Source: CAVTRI01 sp963737075 (GTDB lineage: Bacteria; Actinomycetota; Acidimicrobiia; Acidimicrobiales; Palsa-688). From it: a stretch of 64,000 nucleotides of DNA. Positions 1 to 8,700 of the stretch are shown piece after piece. The notes under the pieces were generated by a model that was not told the origin of the DNA, did not search any database, and worked only from the letters and a program-made list of their open reading frames with translations. A program made the translations under genes and the position numbers. The stretch spans positions 868,001 through 932,000 of the forward strand of contig CAVTRI010000001.1 of the NCBI GenBank assembly GCA_963737075.1, written 5' to 3'. Numbering within the stretch: the first letter of the stretch is position 1; each line of letters begins with the position of its first letter.

Positions 1-2
1 GG

Positions 3-416
3 CGAGCGTTCGACCTCATGGTCGAGCGAGCCACCGAGCGCGAGGTACACGGTGGGCCGCTCAAGGACAAGCAGTTCATTCAGGGGTTCATCGCCGACAG
101 CTACATCGACATCCAGGCGGCTCGGCTCATGACGATCAACGCGGCGACGAAGATCGACCAAGGCCTTGAGGCAGCGCGTACCGACATCTCGGCCATCAAG
201 GTCTTCGTGCCGAACGCCTACCACCGCGTGGTCGACCGTGCCATACAGGTGTGGGGTGCGGCCGGAATCACCAGCGATTTGCCGCTCTCTGAGATGTACC
301 TCGGGGCCCGGACGCTGCGGCTGGCCGACGGCCCGGACGAGGTGCACAAGATCCTCATTGCCAAGGAGATAGTTCATCAGTACGAGCACGGCGATACCTG
401 GGACTTTGGCAACTAG
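3..416 (+). CDS. acyl-CoA dehydrogenase, C-terminal part (cut by window edge)
   Basis: This is the C-terminal four-helix domain of an acyl-CoA dehydrogenase, a flavoenzyme that introduces the alpha-beta double bond in acyl-CoA thioesters. The open frame runs in from the left edge with no start, so about 137 residues are visible. Family features are QFIQGFIADSY, the VWGAAGITSDLPLSEMYLGA stretch in the FAD/dimer region and the terminal DGPDEVHKI motif, which recurs in the complete dehydrogenase at 16330-17610. The substrate cannot be told from this fragment. The next gene converges on it across 42 bases, which contain a 6-bp inverted repeat at 433-452. Confidence 0.93.
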   Translation, partial: RAFDLMVERATEREVHGGPLKDKQFIQGFIADSYIDIQAARLMTINAATKIDQGLEAARTDISAIKVFVPNAYHRVVDRAIQVWGAAGITSDLPLSEMYLGARTLRLADGPDEVHKILIAKEIVHQYEHGDTWDFGN

Positions 417-458
417 TTCAAAAGACCCAGCACCACGTAGCAAAAAACGTGGAACGTC

Positions 459-941
459 CTACCGAAGAGCCTTCTGGGCGTGACGTCGGACAAAGTCGAG
501 TATCTCGGTGTGCTTGGCGGTGTCCATCGCCATGAGCTTGACCAACAACAGCCACATGGTGGTGTCCTTGACGTCCTTCAACTCTCCGGAAAGGCGCTGC
601 AGCTCCTTGGCATCGGCGTGCTCATGTTCGAGCAGGCGTTCGGTGAGCTGCACCACGTGGCGAGGGTCCGGCCCCCACCGGTCGAGCCGGGGGATGGCGG
701 GCTGCTCGGGGCGCATCTCGGCATCGGTTCGCAATGCGGACGCCAGCTCGCGGAACAGACGATGGTGGCGGATCTCGTCCTCGACGATGAGCGACACCAA
801 ATACCGGAACGCCGGGGACTCCGACGCGCCTGCTGCCTGCTCATACTCGACCAAAAGCTCGCGCTCGGTGTCCTCGTGCGACTCAAGATGTTCGTACAGC
901 TTCTCCTCCCAGACGCTGGCGCCAACCAGCTTGAATGTCAT
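459..941 (-). CDS. ferritin-like/rubrerythrin-type four-helix protein
   Basis: The 160-residue protein is nearly all helical and reads as a ferritin-like bundle. Residues 54-60 are EDEIRHH, carrying the E-x-x-H di-iron ligand pattern, with candidate acidic ligands earlier (E28, E32) and a second helix pair around HVVQLTERLLEHEHAD. No signal peptide or membrane segment is seen, so it is probably cytosolic. It could bind iron or serve in oxidative-stress protection, but the substrate is unknown. Its ATG overlaps the stop of a small upstream reading frame (938-1138) in an ATGA arrangement, suggesting translational coupling. The fold call is inferred from motif spacing rather than from a recognised named family. 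Confidence 0.72.
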   Translation of the reverse strand: MTFKLVGASVWEEKLYEHLESHEDTERELLVEYEQAAGASESPAFRYLVSLIVEDEIRHHRLFRELASALRTDAEMRPEQPAIPRLDRWGPDPRHVVQLTERLLEHEHADAKELQRLSGELKDVKDTTMWLLLVKLMAMDTAKHTEILDFVRRHAQKALR

Positions 942-1138
942 GACGCCGTCTCGATCGAGCTTCCCGAGCGGTGAGGGCTGGGTGGAATCGGTTCGTTGTC
1001 ACCAGTGCCGGGCATCTCAAAAGCCTGCGTCGCTGCGTCTACCCAGCGGGCTTCGGCCTGCGTGACTCGTACTCTGGTGACGTAACGACCAGCGGCTGCG
1101 ACCGTCAATGCGGAAGTAAACAGTATCGCTCGTTGCAT
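938..1138 (-). CDS. small protein with hydrophobic N-terminus, hypothetical
   Basis: This 66-residue reading frame starts MQRAILFTSALTVAAAGRYV, a short hydrophobic stretch that could be a signal or anchor segment, followed by a polar, proline-rich tail. Its stop overlaps the start of the ferritin-like gene by four bases, the main reason to take it as real. A weak TTAGG lies just before the ATG. I do not recognise a family. The alternative is that it is only the untranslated leader of the ferritin-like gene. Confidence 0.4.
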   Translation of the reverse strand: MQRAILFTSALTVAAAGRYVTRVRVTQAEARWVDAATQAFEMPGTGDNEPIPPSPHRSGSSIETAS

Positions 1139-1242
1139 GCACCTAACATGTGCTGCCTCCCGACTGGACCGGTAGAGGCTTCTGGCCCTTTCACCGAGTG
1201 GAGCGTCGACTGAAACTCAACGCGTGAAGGCGTGGGCTGGGA

Positions 1243-1452
1243 TCAGGCTTCCCGGGTGCGCTCCGATCTGGGGCGGCCAGGCCTCTGGATATGTCCGGCG
1301 TCGCTTGGGAGCCGGCCCGCTTGGGAAAGAGCCCAGCGCAAGAGAAACTCGATTTGCGCGTTGGTGCTTCGCAGTTCGTCGGCCGCCCATCGGGCGAGCG
1401 CGTCGTGCACCGCGGGGTCCAGCCGCAGCAGCAGGCTCTTCCGCTCGGCCAT
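1243..1452 (-). CDS. ribbon-helix-helix (Arc/CopG-like) small protein paired with SPFH gene
   Basis: A 69-residue protein beginning MAERKSLLLRLDPAVHDALA. The beta strand KSLLLRL followed by two helices (DPAVHDALARWAADEL and NAQIEFLLRWALSQAG) is the ribbon-helix-helix DNA-binding fold. It lies 18 bases after the SPFH gene on the same strand, and from family knowledge this SPFH + RHH pair is common in actinobacteria. A role as regulator of the pair is inferred; the palindromes upstream of the SPFH gene (2415-2446) are candidate sites. The tail after residue 55 is basic and probably disordered. Confidence 0.75.
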   Translation of the reverse strand: MAERKSLLLRLDPAVHDALARWAADELRSTNAQIEFLLRWALSQAGRLPSDAGHIQRPGRPRSERTREA

Positions 1453-1470
1453 GTCCGTGTGTCGTTCCCG

Positions 1471-2392
1471 CTACTGGTAGAGGGAACCGGCGTTGACGAC
1501 CTGCTGGGTGGCCTGCTCGCTGCAGAGCACGACGAGCAGGTTGGACACCATCGCGGCTTTGCGTTCCTCGTCGAGGTTGACCACGTCCTCTTCCTCGAGT
1601 CGTTGCAGCGCCAACTCGACCATGCCGACGGCCCCGTCGACGATGCGTCGGCGAGCGGCGACGACCGCGCTCGCCTGCTGCTGGCGGAGCATCGCCTGGG
1701 CGATTTCAGGAGCGTAGGAGAGCCGGGTGAGGCGGGATTCGACGACGTGGACCCCAGCGGGGGCCACCCGGTCGGTGATCTCGCCGGAGAGCCGCTGGGT
1801 GATCTCATCGGCGTTGTCACGCAACGAGAGCGCCCCACTGCCCCGACTGTCGTACGGGTAGCTCGACGCGGTGTGCCGGACGGCGGTCTCCGTCTGGATG
1901 GCGACGAACTGGCTGAATTCGTTAACGGCGTAGATGGCCTTCGCCGTGTCCCGCACCTGCCAGACGACAACCGCCGCGATCTCGATCGGGTTGCCGTCGG
2001 CGTCGTTGACCTTGGCAATCGCTGTCTCATGATTGCGGACCCGGATTGAGACCCTCCGGCGCTCGGAGAACGGGTTCACCCAGTGCAGTCCGGAGCTGCG
2101 GACGGTGCCGTGGTAACGGCCGAACAACTGGACGACGCGAGCCTCTCCTGGGACGACGGCGGTGAGCCCTCGAAACGTCAATGTGGCAGCAACGAACAGC
2201 ACGATCCCCAATGCGAGAAACACCTTGGCACCCGCCGAGGTCTTCACGCCTTCCGCGACGCCGAGTCCCATCAGAGATCCCGGCCCCCATCAGCATCCCG
2301 ATGCCGACGACGAGCACCCGCACGCCCGGCCAAGACCAGGCCTCGTGCTCGGTCATCGGCTGGGAGTCGGGGGCTATGAGCAGCGAAGGCAT
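1471..2392 (-). CDS. SPFH/Band 7 (stomatin-like) membrane protein, one apparent frameshift
   Basis: The product is a bitopic SPFH-domain protein of the actinobacterial type with two N-terminal membrane segments, likely a membrane microdomain scaffold. The core (GLTAVVPGEARVVQLFGRY, IRNHETAIAKVNDADGNPIE, VVWQVRDTAKAIYAV, EERKAAMVSNLLVVLCSEQA) is in the frame running down from 2271. The expected first 35-40 residues are in a different frame: the best start is ATG at 2392, preceded by GGGAGG, reading MPSLLIAPDSQPMTEHEAWS and then a hydrophobic stretch. The two frames join near 2272-2290 with one extra base. Without that base the protein would be about 306 residues with normal family layout. Read through from 2271 alone, the product lacks the first membrane segment. 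Confidence 0.82.
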
Positions 2393-2414
2393 CTTGGTGA
2401 ACCTCCCTTGACGT

Positions 2415-2446
2415 CCTGATACCATCAGGTTATCATGATGATATCA
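2415..2446. promoter_or_regulatory. palindrome cluster upstream of SPFH-RHH operon, candidate operator
   Basis: Three dyads lie 23-54 bases before the SPFH start: CCTGAT-ACC-ATCAGG (2415-2429), ATCATGAT (2432-2439) and TGATATCA (2439-2446). TATCA/TGATA half-sites recur in both orientations. The region is AT-rich against a GC-rich background. The RHH protein encoded at the end of the operon is the obvious candidate ligand; this is inference. Confidence 0.5.
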
Positions 2447-2569
2447 CATTTGGAGTTCAGAGAAAGCGATCGCTGATCGCGTGGAGCGTGTGGGACGATG
2501 ACACCGACGCGTGGCGGAACGAGTGGCCGACCAGCAGGCGCAGGTACGCACCGGAAAGAAGAGCCTCCG

Positions 2570-3523
2570 ATGACAGATCACACGGGCGCTCCGGCGTTGA
2601 TCGTCGATCGTCTGTCGAAGCGATTCGGTGAGCGCATCGCCTTTGCCGACGTTTCCTTCGAGGTGGGTCGGGGAGAGGTCTTCGGTTTCCTCGGCCCCAA
2701 TGGCGCCGGCAAGACGACGACGGTGAGGACCCTCGGCACGCTGATCGCGCCGTCCTCCGGGTCGGCCACTGTCGCCGGGCTCCCGCTTCGCCCGGACAAC
2801 GGCGTGGAGATCCGCCGGCGGATCTCGATCATGCCGGAGTCACCGGGTCTCTATCTTCGCCTGAGCGTGGCCGAAAATCTTCAGTGCTTCGCCGACCTGT
2901 ATGAAGTCTCGGCGCCGAGGGAGCGGATCGAACGGGCGCTGAAGGCTGTGAAGGTGTTGGACAGGGCGAACGACGCTTGTGGCGCCTTGTCCAAGGGGCT
3001 CCGTCAACGGGTTGCCCTGGCCAGGGCCCTGCTCAACGACCCCCAGATCTTGTTCCTCGACGAGCCCACGTCCGGCCTGGACCCCGCCGCCGCCCGGGAC
3101 GTGCACGAGCTGATCGGAGAGTTGCGCGAGCGCGGCGTCACCATCTTCCTCACCACCCACCGGCTGGAAGAGGCGGAGCGCCTGTGTGACCAGGTGGCCA
3201 TCCTGAGCACGACCCTGCGTACGATCGGACGGCCCAAGGAGCTTCGCGACCAGATGTTCGCCAAGGCGCTGACCGTCAAAACGCTGGCGCCGCTCCCGGA
3301 GCCCGACGGCGTATTCAGCCGCCTCCCCGCGGTGGACAAATGGCGCCCGGACGGCAGCAGCACCTACATCCTGGACGTGTCCGATTCGACCGCCGCCGCT
3401 CCGGCCGTGACCCGGGCCCTCGTGACGGCCGGAGCCGACGTGTTGTCGATCAGCGAGTCGCAGCACTCGCTGGAGGACGTGTACCTGGAGCTCGTCGACG
3501 AGGACGAAAGGAGCCGGGCATGA
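2570..3523 (+). CDS. ABC transporter ATP-binding protein (ABC-2 exporter type)
   Basis: A 317-residue ATPase that energises the permease encoded next. Walker A is GPNGAGKTT at residues 42-50, the signature region is LSKGLRQR at 140-147 (a variant of LSGGQ, common in ABC-2 exporters) and Walker B is ILFLDEPTSG at 160-169, followed by the switch histidine in FLTTHRLEEAE. The C-terminal 90 residues form the extra domain seen in NatA/CcmA-like ATPases. The ATG at 2570 is chosen because the fold begins just after it and AAAGAAGAG precedes it; an in-frame start at 2498 has no such support. It overlaps the permease gene in an ATGA arrangement. The exported substrate is unknown. Confidence 0.9.
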   Translation: MTDHTGAPALIVDRLSKRFGERIAFADVSFEVGRGEVFGFLGPNGAGKTTTVRTLGTLIAPSSGSATVAGLPLRPDNGVEIRRRISIMPESPGLYLRLSVAENLQCFADLYEVSAPRERIERALKAVKVLDRANDACGALSKGLRQRVALARALLNDPQILFLDEPTSGLDPAAARDVHELIGELRERGVTIFLTTHRLEEAERLCDQVAILSTTLRTIGRPKELRDQMFAKALTVKTLAPLPEPDGVFSRLPAVDKWRPDGSSTYILDVSDSTAAAPAVTRALVTAGADVLSISESQHSLEDVYLELVDEDERSRA

Positions 3524-4236
3524 GCACCAGACGGGTGCGGGCCATCTTCCGAAAGGAGCTTCGGGAGTACCGGCACAACGGCAACATCATCTATGCGATG
3601 GTCGTCTTACCGCTCGTGTTTCTCATCCAGCCACTGATCCAGGCCTTTGTCCTGAAGTCGGCGGCCTCCGAATCGCTACGACACGAGCACTCCATGCTGT
3701 ACATGCTGGCCATTCCGGCGTTGGTGCCGGCCGCCCTCGCCGCGTATTCCGTTGTCGGAGAACGCCTGCAGGGTACGCTCGAGCCGGTCCTCGCGACGCC
3801 GGTACGGCGGGAAGAGCTCCTTCTGGGTAAGGCCCTGGCCGCCTTTCTTCCCGCCATCGTTGTCGCCTACGGCGTCTACGGATTTTACGTCGCCGCCGTC
3901 GAGCTCTTCGCCCATCCGGGGGTGGCGCCCGCGCTCATCCAGGGCCCGGAGCTCATCGCCCAGTTGGTGTTCACTCCACTGCTGGCCGCGTGGTCGATAT
4001 GGATCGGCATCGCGGTGTCGACCCGGTCGAGCGACCCTCGCACCGCGGGACAACTGTCGATCCTCGTGAGCCTTCCGACGGTGGCGGTGACCACATTGAT
4101 CGCTTTCAACGTCATTCCGGCCACATTCCAGGTCGCCCTGGCCTTCGGCATCGGGCTTATCATCCTTGACCGGCTCGGCTGGCGGGTCTCGTCCGCGATG
4201 TTCGACCGCGAACGGCTGATCACCCGCACCAGATAG
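3520..4236 (+). CDS. ABC-2 type transporter permease
   Basis: The 238-residue protein has about six hydrophobic segments (roughly residues 24-45, 62-80, 106-130, 150-168, 185-203 and 206-222) and the ABC-2 permease N-terminus RAIFRKELREYRHNGNIIYAM, in which the K-E-L-R coupling helix is typical. EPVLATPVRREELLLGKALA is a conserved ABC-2 motif. The ATG overlaps the stop of the ATPase gene, so the two are translated together as one exporter. NatB-like Na+ exporters and drug or antibiotic exporters are both possible; nothing in the sequence decides between them. Confidence 0.87.
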   Translation: MSTRRVRAIFRKELREYRHNGNIIYAMVVLPLVFLIQPLIQAFVLKSAASESLRHEHSMLYMLAIPALVPAALAAYSVVGERLQGTLEPVLATPVRREELLLGKALAAFLPAIVVAYGVYGFYVAAVELFAHPGVAPALIQGPELIAQLVFTPLLAAWSIWIGIAVSTRSSDPRTAGQLSILVSLPTVAVTTLIAFNVIPATFQVALAFGIGLIILDRLGWRVSSAMFDRERLITRTR

Positions 4237-4322
4237 CGCTGGTGTGCGTTCCACACTGAGAACTCGCTGAAATCGCTCCTGCCGCTGCGAGGTCCAATCG
4301 ACGGCTGCTGTACCCTCACGCT

Positions 4323-4757
4323 GTGAATCCCGAGACGATCGACAATGAATACACCAAGCTCGAGCAGGAGGCCAACCAGACCAGCCAGGCGGTCCAGGCG
4401 CTGGCCGGCAAGCTCCAAGAGGCCGCAAACGCGGGCGACGCCAACGCGCGCGAGTGGATGCTCGACCTGAAGTCGATCGCGTTGCAGGTCCAAAAGGAAC
4501 AAATCCAGATGCAAGCGCTGCTCCAGGCCATGCACGACTTCACGGTCAGCCACCTGTCAGAGCCGCCGCCCCAGCAGCAATACGCGGCGCCTGCCTATCC
4601 GACGCAGCCGACGTACGCACCGCAACCGGCGTACACCGTGCAGCAGCCGATGGGCGGCGGGATGCTCTCGCGGTTCCTGGGCGGCGGCTTCGGGCGAGCG
4701 GTGGCGATGGGCGCCGGGTTTGGGATCGGCGACGACATCATCAATTCCATCTTCTGA
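4323..4757 (+). CDS. hypothetical protein: coiled coil, Gln/Pro/Tyr-rich linker, Gly-rich end
   Basis: The 144-residue product starts at GTG. Residues 1-80 are helical and Gln-rich with heptad-like spacing (QAVQALAGKLQEAANAG, ALQVQKEQIQMQALLQAMHD), suggesting a coiled coil. Residues 85-115 are a Pro/Gln/Tyr linker with TYAPQPAYTVQQP repeats, and the end is glycine-rich and mildly hydrophobic (GGGMLSRFLGGGFGRAVAMG). I do not recognise the family. The last 17 bases overlap the convergent GH43-like gene. Confidence 0.6.
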   Translation: MNPETIDNEYTKLEQEANQTSQAVQALAGKLQEAANAGDANAREWMLDLKSIALQVQKEQIQMQALLQAMHDFTVSHLSEPPPQQQYAAPAYPTQPTYAPQPAYTVQQPMGGGMLSRFLGGGFGRAVAMGAGFGIGDDIINSIF

Positions 4758-5670
4758 CCCAGCTCCGAAGCCGATTTGCGGGACCGGCCGGCCCCGGATC
4801 CATCACCGGTCGACCGTCGACGAAGTTGACCCGCGCCAGCCGAAGGCTGCGTGCGCCAGCCGGGTAGCCGACCCGGCCCGGCTGCCACCCGTGGTACGCC
4901 ATCCATAGCTGGCCGTCACGGTCAACGAACCACTCCTGGCCTCCCGGGCCGGCCACGTCGCGGTCAGAAGCGAACCACGGCTGGTCGGTGGTGACCTTGG
5001 TGTACGGCCCGTCCACCTGGTTCGCCTTCGCGTAGCCAATGCCGTAGCGGTCGCTGTTCCACCAGTTCGCCGAGTAGAACAAGTAGTAGCTGCTGCCGTC
5101 CCGCACGATCGACGGCGCCTCGATAAGCGGCGCCTCCCACCTGGCGTCGACGCTCAGCAGTCGGACCGCACGGCCCGCGAGCGAGCGTCCGTCCACGGCA
5201 AGCCGCTGCAGCCACAGGCTCGATGGCCGGCCGACAGCGTTGGCGTCGTCCTTCCAGACGAGGTACGCCGCGCCGTCACCGTCGACGAACGGGCTGGGAT
5301 CGATCGATCCACCGGTCGCCAGCTGGTATACGAACGGGCCGTCGCTTGTGTCGGTGTACGGGCCCGACGCCCGTACTGACCACGCAATCGAGATGGCCTG
5401 GCGCCCGTTGGCCGGCTCCCGCACGGTGTAGTACATGACGTAGCCGCCTGGCCGGGCAAGCACCACGGGCGCCCAGGTAAAGCCGGGAGACGCCCATCGG
5501 GGCAGGATTGGCAAGGCGTCTGGCAGGACGCGCCAGCCGCGGAGATCCGCCGAAAACAGCGCCTGCACATTTCCACCGGCGGCGTTGGTGCCGAAAGCTA
5601 CGTAGCCGTCTGCGGTTGCGAGCACGAAAGGATCGGGGAAGTCTCGGCCATGGACGGGCGCCGCGCTCAC
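4741..5670 (-). CDS. glycoside hydrolase family 43-like beta-propeller enzyme
   Basis: About 309 residues from a GTG at 5670. The three acidic residues expected in a GH43 five-bladed propeller are in place: DFPDPFV near the N-terminus (general base Asp), GGSIDPSPFVDGDG (pKa-modulating Asp) and PLIEAPSIVRDGSSYYLFYS (general acid Glu). SANWWNSDRYGIGYAKA and GPGGQEWFVDRDGQLWMAYH are further blade motifs. The family cleaves arabinan, xylan or related sugars; specificity is not readable here. No clear secretion signal follows the chosen start. The frame stays open to 5793, but a start there would overlap the divergent helicase gene. No transporter or sugar regulator adjoins it. Confidence 0.8.
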   Translation of the reverse strand: MSAAPVHGRDFPDPFVLATADGYVAFGTNAAGGNVQALFSADLRGWRVLPDALPILPRWASPGFTWAPVVLARPGGYVMYYTVREPANGRQAISIAWSVRASGPYTDTSDGPFVYQLATGGSIDPSPFVDGDGAAYLVWKDDANAVGRPSSLWLQRLAVDGRSLAGRAVRLLSVDARWEAPLIEAPSIVRDGSSYYLFYSANWWNSDRYGIGYAKANQVDGPYTKVTTDQPWFASDRDVAGPGGQEWFVDRDGQLWMAYHGWQPGRVGYPAGARSLRLARVNFVDGRPVMDPGPAGPANRLRSWVRRWN

Positions 5671-5705
5671 CGCGACAGTGTGCCCGCCCGTACGGTGAAT
5701 GCCGC

Positions 5706-8700
5706 ATGCCCCGTGCCCACCGCCGCGCACCCTTTTCGCCACCCCTGGTGGAGCGCCGGCGCGCCCTCGTCCCTGTGGTCCGCTACCCGGCAAACCTGCC
5801 CATCACCGCCCGGCGCGACGACCTCCTCGCAGCCATCCGCGACCACCAGGTTGTCGTGGTGGCTGGGGAGACGGGGTCGGGCAAGACCACGCAGCTTCCA
5901 AAGCTATGCCTGGAGCTGGGACGGGGTGTGTGGGGAATGATTGGCCACACGCAGCCCCGGCGGCTCGCCGCTCGCACTGTCGCCGCACGACTGTGCGAGG
6001 AACTCGACGTCGCCCTCGGCGGGCCGGTCGCCTACGCAGTGCGCTTCACCGACACCGTCAGAGACGACACCCTCGTCAAGGTCATGACCGACGGCATCCT
6101 GCTCGCCGAGCTTCCCCACGACCGGCTGCTGCGTCGATACGACACGATCATTGTCGACGAAGCCCACGAACGCAGCCTCAACATCGATTTCATCTTGGGC
6201 TATCTCAAGCAGCTCCTCCCTCGGCGACCGGACCTGAAGGTGATCGTGACCTCGGCGACGATCGACACTGCTCGTGTGGCCCAGCATTTCGATGGCGCGC
6301 CGGTCATCGAAGTGTCGGGGAGGTCCTACCCGGTCGAAGTCCGATACCGGCCGGTTGTCGACGATGCGACCGATCACGACCGGGATCAGCCGCAGGCGGT
6401 CTGTGATGCCGTGGCCGAACTCGCGAGCGAAGGGCCCGGCGACATCCTGGTGTTCCTGAGCGGAGAACGGGAGATCCGCGACACAGCTGAGGCTCTGGCA
6501 TCCAGCCTGCCCGTCGGCACCGAGCTGCTGCCATTGTACGCACGCCTTTCTCCTGCTGATCAACAGCGAGCCTTCAGGCCCCATCGTGGGCGCCGCATCG
6601 TGCTTGCCACCAATGTCGCCGAGACATCACTGACGGTTCCCGGAATCCATTATGTCATCGATCCTGGGACTGCTCGTATTTCTCGATATTCACAGCGGAC
6701 GAAAGTCCAACGCCTTCCTATTGAGCAGGTCTCGCAATCGTCAGCAGACCAGCGAGCGGGCCGATGTGGCCGTGTGGCACCCGGCATCTGCATCCGTCTG
6801 TACAGCGAGGACGACTACGAGGCCCGGCCGGAGCACACCGAGCCCGAGATCCTCCGAACGAACCTGGCGGCGGTCCTGCTCCGGATGGCGGCGCTCCGGC
6901 TGGGCGACGTCCGTGCCTTCCCGTTCCTGGACGCCCCAGATGCCCGGCAGGTCAACGACGGGCTGGCGCTGCTCGAAGAGCTGGGCGCCCTCGACAGCCA
7001 CCGGCACCTCACGCCGGTCGGGCGGCTCCTGGCAGAGCTGCCAATCGACGTTCGCCTGGCCCGGATGGTGGTGGAAGCGGACCGCAACGACTGCCTGCAT
7101 GACATCCTCGTCATCGTTTCTGCCCTGTCGATCCAGGATCCCCGCGAGCGGCCCGCCGACCAACGGCCGGCGGCCGACGAAGCCCACCGCCGCTTCGCCC
7201 ACCCGGATTCGGACCTCCTCGCGTGGCTCAACCTCTGGCGGTACGTCCGCCAGCAGCAGAAGGTGCTTTCAGGCAACCAGTGGCGCAAACGCTGCCGGGC
7301 CGAATTTCTCAACCACCAGCGGATCCGGGAATGGCAGGACGTCTGCGCCCAACTGCAGGAGGCGACACGGGAGCTCGGTATGCGGCCGGCCCCGCTTGCG
7401 GAACGTTCTTCCGCCGACGTGATGCACCGCTCGATGCTCGCTGGGTTGTTGTCGCACGCTGGTGCCCGTGACGACCGCAGCGACCGCAAGCCACGCGTGT
7501 ATCTCGGTGCCCGGCAGGCTCGTTTTGCCATCTGGCCGGCGTCGGCACTGGCCCGCAAGGCACCGAAGTGGGTGATGGCGGCAGAGCTGCTCGAGACCGG
7601 CCGCCTATGGGCGCGCGAGGTGGCCGCCATCGAGCCGGCCTGGCTAGAGCAGCTGGGCGCCCACCTGCTCAGGCGGAACTACGGCGAGCCGTGGTGGGAC
7701 GGCAAACGAGGCGGGGCGTTCGCCACCGAACACGCCACGGTCTATGGCCTCCCGATCGTGGACCGCGAGATCGCGTACGGACGCGTGGACCCCGAAGAGG
7801 CGCGGCGGATGTTTATCCGGCACGGGTTAGTGGAGGGCGACTGGGACGCCCACCACGAGTTCTTGACGGCCAACGCCGCGTTGCAAGAGCAGGTGCGGGC
7901 GCTCGAAGATCGCGTGCGCCGGCGCGACCTCATGGTCGACGACGACGCCCGGGAACGCTGGTATACGGAACGAATCCCGGCGCAGGTGACCTCCGGGCAC
8001 AGTTTCGACCGCTGGTGGAAGGCACGACGCGCCGATGCGCCACGGGAGCTGCACATGGCATTGGCCGACGTCATTGACCCGGACGCCGGCGTGGTCGACC
8101 TGGACACCCATCCCGAGCGGTGGCAGCAAGGTGCGCTCTCGCTTCGCCTCGAGTACCGGTTCGAGCCGGGCGCACCCGACGACGGGCTGTCGGTGGTCAT
8201 TCCACTGGCCGCCCTTGGCGAGGTCAACCCGGAAGGCTTCGACTGGCACATCGCGGGCTGGCGGGAGGAGCTCGTTACCGCCCTGATCCGCGGGCTTCCA
8301 AAGGACCTGCGCCGGGCTGTGGGGTCGGTGTCGTCGGCGGCCGCGGAGTTCGTCGCCAAGCACGGGCCGTCGGATGGGCATTTGCGGACGGTCCTGGCGG
8401 TGTACCTCTCTCAGCTGGCCGGGCTAACGGTCGATCCTGCCGTGCTGCGGACGGCCCGGTTGCCGCGCCACCTGCGAATCACGTTTCGGGTCGTCAACGG
8501 TCGTGGGGAGACACTGGCGTCCAGCACCGCTCTGCCGGCGCTCCAGGAGCGGCTGCGGCCTCAGGTGCGAGCCCTCCTCGTCCGGGCGTCCGGCCTTCCC
8601 GAGCGCTCCGGGGAGCGCACCTGGGCCTTCGGCGACCTCCCCCGACGCGTCGACGTCGAGGTTGACGGACTGACCGTGTGCGCCTATCCGGGGCTCATCG

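Noticed and set aside
433..452. Terminator between the left-edge dehydrogenase and the ferritin-like gene
   Set aside because: CCACGT/ACGTGG forms only a 6-bp stem with no T-run on either strand; too weak to list as a feature.
5508..5705. N-terminal extension of hrpA
   Set aside because: It would overlap the GH43-like gene on the opposite strand and adds only basic low-complexity residues.
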